DNA of 64,000 bases, from contig CBDFKS010000007.1 of NCBI GenBank assembly GCA_965248905.1, positions 1-64,000 on the forward strand, read 5' to 3'. Under the pieces are notes generated by a model. It saw nothing but the letters and a program-made list of their open reading frames with translations, was not told the origin of the DNA and ran no database searches. The stretch comes from CBDFKS01 sp965248905 (GTDB lineage: Bacteria > Chloroflexota > Dehalococcoidia > Lucifugimonadales > JAGWBF01). Positions 33,997-39,721 of this stretch are shown here, one piece after another. The stretch's first letter is position 1, and the number at the start of each line of letters is the position of its first letter. The position numbers and the translations under genes are program-made.

Positions 33997-34228
33997 CGGA
34001 TCCCTCCTGTATATGATGGGAAAGAGCTTTGCCACAGCATGTGCAAACCCCTCAATGAACTTGGATTTGACTTGCATGCCGACACCCTTCCCTCACCACT
34101 ACAGACGAGGACCGTGATGAAATTGTTCCCCAGACGGCTTTTCTATGGGTTTGGGTATCCAATGGTGGCCAATAAGCCAGTGAACCACACGATCTATTAT
34201 TAACATTGCCGTTCGGGGATTGACCCCA

Positions 34229-34257
34229 ATATTAAATTGGCTGTTCAGGGGTGTCAA
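34229..34257 (-). promoter_or_regulatory. Sigma70-type promoter for the DUF4349-lysA-holB unit
   Basis: TTGACA (34252-34257) and TAATAT (34229-34234) on the minus strand have a 17-base spacer. The predicted start near 34222 leaves a 5' leader of about 225 bases before the ATG at 33996. No structured riboswitch was recognised in the leader. The rest of the 33997-34359 gap holds only the MBL gene's upstream region. Confidence 0.65.
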
Positions 34258-34359
34258 GGAGGGCTTCACTCGTGATCCGACCCATAAAATCGCCTCACTG
34301 TTACGTCACACTTATTTCTGATAGTATTGTGGTAGACTCATTTTTACAGGAGGATCAAC

Positions 34360-35004
34360 GTGCCTGTTCATTACGAAGACGATAAGATACGCGTAGTCAA
34401 GGTAGGTGGAATGGGCCCCATAGACAACAACAGCTACATCCTGTCCTGTCGGCAGACCGGAGAGGGCGTAATCATAGACGCCCCCGAGGAGCCGGAGAAG
34501 CTTCTGAGGGAAGTGGGCGACGTTAAGGTAAAGGCTATCATCATCACCCACCGCCACGGAGACCATACTGCCGGTCTACGCGAGATGAAGGATCAAACGA
34601 AAGCGCCGGTCGCTTCCCATCCAGAGGATGCTTCGGAGTTGCCCCTATCCGCCGACTTCCAGCTGAAAGATGGTGACGTCTATGACATAGGGAAGGTCCA
34701 GCTCACGGCCATGCACACACCAGGGCATACTCCGGGCGCTCTGTGCCTGCATATTGGCAATCGTCTCTTCACGGGCGACACCCTGTTTCCTGGGGGCCCG
34801 GGCCGCACTCACTCGGCTGAAGCCTTCCGGCAAGTAAAAGACAGTATCTCCAATAAGCTTCTTGCACTGTCTGACGATACCGTTGTTTATCCCGGGCATG
34901 GCAACGACACGACGATAGGTAAGTCGCGAGAGGAAATCAGCGTATTCGACTCCAAGTCCCATCCCAACGACCTTCATGGCGACGTGGACTGGGCGAAAAG
35001 CTAG
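34360..35004 (+). CDS. MBL-fold metallohydrolase (glyoxalase II-like)
   Basis: 214 residues from a GTG preceded by AGGAGG. The metallo-beta-lactamase metal site is complete: IITHRHGDHTAGL (HxHxDH type), MHTPGHTPGALCL, LFTGDTLFPGGPGRT and a final VYPGHGNDTTIG. Likely a cytosolic hydrolase of a thioester or sulphur-containing substrate; the specific reaction cannot be told. It is followed 36 bases later by the M16 peptidase on the same strand. Confidence 0.88.
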   Translation: MPVHYEDDKIRVVKVGGMGPIDNNSYILSCRQTGEGVIIDAPEEPEKLLREVGDVKVKAIIITHRHGDHTAGLREMKDQTKAPVASHPEDASELPLSADFQLKDGDVYDIGKVQLTAMHTPGHTPGALCLHIGNRLFTGDTLFPGGPGRTHSAEAFRQVKDSISNKLLALSDDTVVYPGHGNDTTIGKSREEISVFDSKSHPNDLHGDVDWAKS

Positions 35005-35046
35005 CCCTCGCATTAGACGAATCACAATAGTTCGACCGAGGTGAGA

Positions 35047-36309
35047 ATGTATCAACGGAGTGTACTCGATAATGGACTGCCTGTACTGACGTCCTCGATG
35101 CCCCATACCCGTTCCGTGACAATGGCTTTGTTTATCGGGGCGGGGTCCAGGTACGAGTCCGAGGAAATCGCAGGCGTATCCCATTTTCTTGAGCACCTGC
35201 TCTTCAAGGGCACAAAGAATTGGCCCAGCGCCCGGGAAGTAAGTGAGGCGATTGAAGGGGTTGGCGGTATCATGAACGCCAGCACGGACAGGGAGATGAC
35301 CGTATTCTGGTGCAAGGTTGCCAGGCCCCATTTCCGACAGGCCCTTTCAGTGCTCATGGACATGATGGTTAACCCTCTTCTCGATCCCGTAGAGGTAGAG
35401 AAGGAGCGAGAAGTTGTGCTGGAAGAGCTGAGAATGGTCAATGATTATCCTACTAATCGTGTCGACCTGCTGATCGATGAAACCATGTGGCCCAGCCAGC
35501 CCATGGGCCGCGACGTGGGAGGCAGCCAGGATTCCGTAAAGGGGATCACCGGAGAGCAGATACGGGAATACGTACGCCGACAGTACACACCCACAAACAC
35601 TGTGGCCGCGATAGCGGGAGACATATCCCATGATGAGGTGGTGGAGCTTTTAGGGGAGGGCTTGAGGGATTGGGTCCCAGAGGAGCCCATGACCTGGTAT
35701 CCGGTCCAAAATGGCCAGGAGATGTCGCGGATTCGTGTTGAGCAACGTAAGACTGATCAAGCCCACCTCTGCGTTGGACTACCGGGCCTGCCCATTACTC
35801 ATCCCGATCGGTATATTGTTGGCTTGATGAACGGGATTTTGGGTGAGGGGATGAGCAGCCGCCTGTTTCTCGAACTGAGAGAGAAACAGAGCCTGGCTTA
35901 CGATGTGCATAGCTCCATAAATTTCTTCCGGGATTGTGGTTCCTTGATTGTCTACTGTGGTGTGGAGCCCAAGAAGAGCGAGCGGGCGATCAGCTCCATC
36001 CTTGAGCAGCTAAACGGTCTTCAAAACGGCATACCGGACACTGAGCTTGAAAAGGCGAGAGAGCTTTCCAAGGGGCGGATGCTGATGCGAATGGAGGATA
36101 GCCGCAGTGTGGCGATGTGGATGGGAGCTCAGGAGACGCTAACAGGGTCGGTGCGTACAGTGGATGAGGTGGTGGAGCGCCTGGATGGGATATCTACCAG
36201 CGAAGTCGAGAGGGTTGCCGGGGAGTTGGTACAAGAGCCGAAGCTAAACCTTGCGGTAGTGGGTCCTTACAGGAGTGACCGTCGGTTCCGGAATGTGCTG
36301 CGTTTTTGA
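35047..36309 (+). CDS. M16-family zinc peptidase (processing-peptidase-like)
   Basis: About 420 residues. The ATG at 35047 has GAGGTGAGA upstream; the GTG two codons earlier is less likely. The inverted zinc motif HFLEHLLFKGT (HxxEH, about residue 50) is present and the downstream Glu lies in EREVVLEELRMVND, so the protein should be catalytically active. The C-terminal half (about 190-400) is the second M16 domain: ISHDEVVELL, GMSSRLFLELREKQSLAYDVHSSI. Many single-domain-pair M16 enzymes of this size are cytoplasmic or secreted dimers. The substrate is unknown. Confidence 0.92.
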   Translation: MYQRSVLDNGLPVLTSSMPHTRSVTMALFIGAGSRYESEEIAGVSHFLEHLLFKGTKNWPSAREVSEAIEGVGGIMNASTDREMTVFWCKVARPHFRQALSVLMDMMVNPLLDPVEVEKEREVVLEELRMVNDYPTNRVDLLIDETMWPSQPMGRDVGGSQDSVKGITGEQIREYVRRQYTPTNTVAAIAGDISHDEVVELLGEGLRDWVPEEPMTWYPVQNGQEMSRIRVEQRKTDQAHLCVGLPGLPITHPDRYIVGLMNGILGEGMSSRLFLELREKQSLAYDVHSSINFFRDCGSLIVYCGVEPKKSERAISSILEQLNGLQNGIPDTELEKARELSKGRMLMRMEDSRSVAMWMGAQETLTGSVRTVDEVVERLDGISTSEVERVAGELVQEPKLNLAVVGPYRSDRRFRNVLRF

Positions 36310-36321
36310 GATGGTTTCCTG

Positions 36322-36732
36322 TTATGGCACTGGCCTAAAGTAAGGCACGCTCACCTGGTCCGTGGCTTCCACGAATGTGACCTCAACCGGCATGCCGATG
36401 TTAACAGCTTTGGGATCACACTGAACGATGTTGGTGAACATCTTGACTCCCTCTTCCAACTCAACTAAGGCGAGCACGTAGGGCACCTCATCGGCGAATC
36501 CCACGGTGCGGTTCTGGTGAGTCACAGTAAAGGTCCAGACCGTACCCCGCCCACTGGCCTTTACCCACTTGATATCGCTGGTCCAGCAGTTAGCACAGAT
36601 ACCCCGTGGGTAGAACTGGTACTCTCCACAGGTGTCGCACCTCTGGATCAGTAGCCCGCCTCTACGACAAGCCTCCCAGTAGGGTCTGGTCTCCCCGGAA
36701 ATCGTCGGCAGAGGTTTCTTCCATTCAGCCAC
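36322..36732 (-). CDS. DUF35 OB-fold / zinc-ribbon acyl-CoA-associated protein
   Basis: 136 residues. The rubredoxin-like zinc ribbon RCDTCGEYQFYPRGICANCW (four Cys) is followed by the OB-fold KASGRGTVWTFTVTHQN ... PYVLALVELEEGVKMFTNI. This is the DUF35/ChsH2-like family, which binds acyl-CoA and pairs with thiolase-like enzymes. It starts 2 bases after its partner's stop, which supports a physical complex. Function is inferred from the family. Confidence 0.9.
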   Translation of the reverse strand: MAEWKKPLPTISGETRPYWEACRRGGLLIQRCDTCGEYQFYPRGICANCWTSDIKWVKASGRGTVWTFTVTHQNRTVGFADEVPYVLALVELEEGVKMFTNIVQCDPKAVNIGMPVEVTFVEATDQVSVPYFRPVP

Positions 36733-36734
36733 AG

Positions 36735-37916
36735 CTAGTCCCTCCCCAGGATTACAGTGCCGCCGCTATGTCGCGAACCTAGGGTGCCTCCCGTACCATG
36801 GCACAGGGCAATCTTGCAGTCAGGCACCTGGCGAGGAGTGCCTTCGAACTCGTGGCGTAGCTGCCTGGTGGCCTCCAGCAGCAGAAATATACCGCGCATT
36901 CCGGGATGGTTGGAAGATAGGCCGCCGCCGTCGGTGTTAGTGGGCAACTCGCCACCTAGCTGTAGACGGCCTCCGGAAACGAAATCTCCCCCTTCGCCCT
37001 TCTCGCAAAACCCCAGGTCTTCCAGAGTGGTCAGGACAGTGATGGTAAATGAGTCGTATATCATGCACATGTCGATGTCCCCATGGGTCACACCGGCCAT
37101 CTCAAATGCCGGTTGACCACTTTGCTTGGCCGCTATGTAGCTGAGGTCCCTCCGTCCGGCTCCCTGGTGGGCCACGCTCTCCCCTACGCCCAGCACCCAT
37201 ACCGGCCGTTGGCGGCAGCTTCTAGCAACCTCGGGTGAGGCTACGATCACTGCTCCACCTCCGTCGGTAATTACACAGCAGTCCAACAGATGCAGGGGCG
37301 ACGATATCATTCGAGAGCCGACCACATCCCCTATGCCGATGGGATTGCGGAAAAGGGCGTTGGGGTTCATGGAGGCGTGTTTGCGCATCGCCACGGCCAC
37401 TTCGGCAAGCTGCCCAGGCTTCGTGCCGTAGAGGTGCATGTGCCTCTGGGCAATCATGGCGTAGAGACCCACAGTGGTAAAGCCGTATAGCTCCTCAAAA
37501 CTGTCGGGTGATGGTTCCAGATGAGGTTGGCCAAGCCTCCCCACTCCGCCCGTGCCTATCGATACACTGCCCGATCGCGCTAGGCTGCTATAGGTTATCA
37601 GGGCACAGTTAATGCGTCCCGCCGCGATGGCAGACATGGCGTGAGAGAGGTGGAATTCGAAGGAGGCTCCCCCCACTGAGGTGTTGTCAACGTATTTGGG
37701 GTAGAGGTCCAGGTAGTCGGCTAGGTTAAGGCCGCTCATACGGACGTTGCTGGAGGAGGTGAACAGCCCGTCCACATCCTTCTTGGAGAGCCCAGCATCC
37801 TCCAGGGCCTTGATGGCGGACTCGCCCTGGATCTGGAGTTCGCTCTTATCGGGCGCATACCTGGTCGGGTGCTCGTATACACCAACGATGGCCGCAGAGC
37901 GCCTCAGGTCAACCAT
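36735..37916 (-). CDS. Thiolase-like enzyme (SCP-x/Ltp2-type)
   Basis: 393 residues of thiolase fold: AAIVGVYEHPTRYAP, ALEDAGLSKKDVDGLF, INCALITYSSLARS, CVITDGGGAVIVASPEVAR, YDSFTITVLTTLEDLGFC, and the C-terminal LCHGTGGTLGSRHSGGTVIL. The segment where thiolases carry the nucleophilic Cys reads DNTSVGGASFEFH, so that Cys is absent. This is as in Ltp2-like retro-aldolases and other non-thiolytic members that act with DUF35 partners. The downstream gene is such a partner. A role in acyl-CoA side-chain cleavage is therefore plausible but unproven. Confidence 0.85.
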   Translation of the reverse strand: MVDLRRSAAIVGVYEHPTRYAPDKSELQIQGESAIKALEDAGLSKKDVDGLFTSSSNVRMSGLNLADYLDLYPKYVDNTSVGGASFEFHLSHAMSAIAAGRINCALITYSSLARSGSVSIGTGGVGRLGQPHLEPSPDSFEELYGFTTVGLYAMIAQRHMHLYGTKPGQLAEVAVAMRKHASMNPNALFRNPIGIGDVVGSRMISSPLHLLDCCVITDGGGAVIVASPEVARSCRQRPVWVLGVGESVAHQGAGRRDLSYIAAKQSGQPAFEMAGVTHGDIDMCMIYDSFTITVLTTLEDLGFCEKGEGGDFVSGGRLQLGGELPTNTDGGGLSSNHPGMRGIFLLLEATRQLRHEFEGTPRQVPDCKIALCHGTGGTLGSRHSGGTVILGRD

Positions 37917-38060
37917 GCGGACCTCCTAGCCAGGAGCGGCAAAAGGATTTCTTCGCGTCTGGAGTCACATTGTAGAGGGCTGCCGTTGCCAACTCTGGCT
38001 CGGCAGCCCATACAGTATCGCCCTCTATTCTAAAAGACGACTAACTTGGAGACAATGGTA

Positions 38061-38099
38061 TTACTTACTCGGCTTGCCGCAACCGCAGGTCTTGCACAT
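38061..38099 (-). CDS. 12-residue Cys-rich micro-ORF
   Basis: The ATG at 38099 is preceded by AAGGAGGAG with 5-6 bases spacing. It encodes MCKTCGCGKPSK and a TAA. Three Cys in CxxCxC order are unlikely by chance next to such a strong ribosome site. It lies in the 387-base gap between the thiolase-like gene and the MNT gene. A hairpin (GGGCTGCCG / CGGCAGCCC) is about 70 bases downstream on the same strand. A metal-binding micropeptide or a leader peptide are the options. Confidence 0.5.
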   Translation of the reverse strand: MCKTCGCGKPSK

Positions 38100-38303
38100 A
38101 GCGCTCCTCCTTATTAGGTTTGGTGCTGGACTTCCGCTCGTCCAGCTAATGGGCTATGTTTGCCATCATACCGCTTTAAGGTGTGGGGGTCAATGAGGCG
38201 AATCTTATGTGGCGAATGTAATTCCTCTGGCAACGTTAACGATGCGCGGGCTATGATACAATGGCCTTTGCTGACTAATTCGAGCAATCAAAGGCACAGG
38301 CCA

Positions 38304-38591
38304 ATGAGGACACTATCCGAAGACTTTAGGCAAAAAATCATCGTAACATTGAGGCGGCATGATGTCGTTCATGCGGCTCTGTTTGGCTCTTTTGCCAGAG
38401 ATAAAGCCGAACGGAAAAGTGACGTTGATCTTTTGGTCCAGTTTCGGGGAGAAAAGGGTTTGCTCGACCTAGTTGCGCTCAAGCTGGAACTGGAGACTAC
38501 ACTGAACAGAAACGTAGACGTTGTAACGTATCGTGCGTTGGACTCTCGAATAAGGGATCAAGTACTCGAAGAGCAGGTAGTGCTCCTGTGA
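38304..38591 (+). CDS. MNT-type minimal nucleotidyltransferase
   Basis: About 95 residues from the ATG at 38304; the longer open frame to 38160 is unlike the family. The nucleotidyltransferase motif is complete: ALFGSFARDKAERKSDVDLLV (GSx10DxD, about residue 30), then LVALKLELETTLNRNVDVVTY. MNT proteins often serve as antitoxins that AMPylate a HEPN toxin. No HEPN gene follows on this strand; the next genes are an oppositely oriented RelE/Phd pair. It may be an orphan. Confidence 0.8.
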   Translation: MRTLSEDFRQKIIVTLRRHDVVHAALFGSFARDKAERKSDVDLLVQFRGEKGLLDLVALKLELETTLNRNVDVVTYRALDSRIRDQVLEEQVVLL

Positions 38592-38627
38592 AAAAAGACC
38601 CCAGGAGCATCACTGGACGGCCCGACC

Positions 38628-38879
38628 TCAGCGATAGGCCTCACGGCGGTGCTTCACACGATAGATCGTGACAGCTTGCTGTTGATCGTCTATCGCGTAA
38701 AGAATGCGGTACACTCCCACACGCAGACTATAATCCCTTCTCCCGCGAAGTCTCTTAACATCTGACCGACGAGGATTGTCTTTTAAGCCGTTAATGTGCT
38801 GGCTCACTAGACGGGTGTAATCCCTGGGCAGGTTGGCAATGTCTCTAACCGCTCGCCGCAAGATGCGAACGCTATACAT
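38628..38879 (-). CDS. RelE/ParE-family toxin
   Basis: 83 residues with the RelE-like pattern: MYSVRILRRAVRDIANLPRD, INGLKDNPRRSDVKRLRGRRDYSLRVGVYRILYAIDDQQQAVTIYRVKHRREAYR. The basic strand RVGVYRILYAI and the C-terminal VKHRREAYR resemble mRNA-interferase active sites of this family. It overlaps the upstream antitoxin gene by 8 bases, the usual antitoxin-first order. Confidence 0.88.
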   Translation of the reverse strand: MYSVRILRRAVRDIANLPRDYTRLVSQHINGLKDNPRRSDVKRLRGRRDYSLRVGVYRILYAIDDQQQAVTIYRVKHRREAYR

Positions 38880-39093
38880 CTACCCCGTTAGCCCTTAGGT
38901 CCGCTTTCGCCTGCTCCCATGTAATTGTTTCCTCGCCAGTGTCGCGGAGCTGGCGAATCTCGTCGGCGTCCTCTACATCCTCCAGAAGGGTCAGTAGCTC
39001 TTCCCAAGACCCGTAATCAAGCAGCACCGCTTTTCTTTTGCCGCGCGAATCGACTACGAATTGGGCCTTTTGCAGCAATTCGATGACGCCCAT
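38872..39093 (-). CDS. Phd/YefM-like antitoxin
   Basis: 73 residues. QFVVDSRGKRKAVLLDYGSWEELLTLLEDVEDADEIRQL is the Phd/YefM-like DNA-binding and dimerisation pattern (D.KG...AVLL....W..LL..L). A disordered acidic C-terminus (EETITWEQAKADL) would bind the toxin. It overlaps the RelE/ParE toxin gene, and the pair should autoregulate. Confidence 0.85.
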   Translation of the reverse strand: MGVIELLQKAQFVVDSRGKRKAVLLDYGSWEELLTLLEDVEDADEIRQLRDTGEETITWEQAKADLRANGVDV

Positions 39094-39103
39094 TCAACCT
39101 CCC

Positions 39104-39223
39104 CTAGCTATCCCCGCTCATGGCTGGGACTCGCTTCTCAACTCCGTCCAGCACCTTGCGTAGATATTGCCCTGTGTAGGAGCCTTCGGTCCGCATCACG
39201 TCCTCGGGGGTGTCTGTGCTTTC
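39104..39223 (-). pseudogene. Detached 3' end of a second uvrA
   Basis: The frame reads DTPEDVMRTEGSYTGQYLRKVLDGVEKRVPA and stops. It is clearly the UvrA C-terminus (the intact gene has TPEDVMHTEGSYTGQYLRKVL) but differs at many third positions and in the final residues, so it is not a fresh duplication. It lies between the Phd antitoxin and the HepT remnant, without the rest of the gene. Nucleotide similarity to the uvrA end fades past 39230. Confidence 0.8.
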
Positions 39224-39226
39224 AGA

Positions 39227-39373
39227 TTATGGCCTGTCGAATTCATTCAGTACCTTTCGAAGCGAAGGTACTACTTGGGGAATACGCTCTGTTGCGGTTT
39301 TCCAGACGAACTCCTGGATCTTTTGCATGGCATTCAGGATATCTCTCAAGTAGTCAACAGGCATGCGGTTCAT
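39227..39373 (-). pseudogene. HepT-like toxin with internal deletion
   Basis: 48 codons from an ATG that overlaps the MntA stop (ATGA). The start MNRMPVDYLRDILNAMQKIQEFVW is a typical HepT (DUF86/HEPN) N-terminus. The end IPQVVPSLRKVLNEF is a typical C-terminus. The middle, which holds the HEPN RxxxxH catalytic motif, is missing in frame. The product could not be a ribonuclease. The gene abuts the uvrA fragment. Confidence 0.7.
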
Positions 39374-39687
39374 ATTGTGATGGCTTCTTGCAGAATACGT
39401 TGCCCAATATGAGGTTTGAGAGCACGATTCATTACAAGGTCTACGTTGACGCCTAAAAGCTCGGAGAGGTGTCGTTTCAGGGCTGCGAACTCCAGGAGGT
39501 CCGGGGTGCGAGAGAATTCGATCAAGATGTCTAGGTCGCTGCCCTCCCTCTCTTGCCCACGCACGTAAGAGCCAAAGATGCCAAGACGCTCCACACCATA
39601 ACTCTCCCTTAGTTCAGGCAGACAATCCTGCAAAGTGCTTAAAAACTCCGCAGCCTTTGACCGAATTGCAGATTTGTCCTGGCTCAT
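39370..39687 (-). CDS. MntA-type nucleotidyltransferase antitoxin
   Basis: About 105 residues. The ATG at 39687 has AGGTAAG upstream and is preferred over the one at 39711. The motif LGIFGSYVRGQEREGSDLDILIEF (GSx10DxD) is complete, followed by LLEFAALKRHLSELLGVNVDLVMNRALKP. In HepT-MntA modules this enzyme inactivates the HEPN toxin by AMPylating it. Here the toxin gene is a remnant, so the antitoxin may be idle. It starts 36 bases after the uvrA stop. Confidence 0.85.
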   Translation of the reverse strand: MSQDKSAIRSKAAEFLSTLQDCLPELRESYGVERLGIFGSYVRGQEREGSDLDILIEFSRTPDLLEFAALKRHLSELLGVNVDLVMNRALKPHIGQRILQEAITI

Positions 39688-39721
39688 AGTCTTACCTGGA
39701 ACACCTCTCATGTGGCTAGCA

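Noticed and set aside
38160..38303. N-terminal extension of the MNT protein
   Set aside because: The extension is Cys/Arg-rich and unlike the family; the ATG at 38304 gives the normal length.
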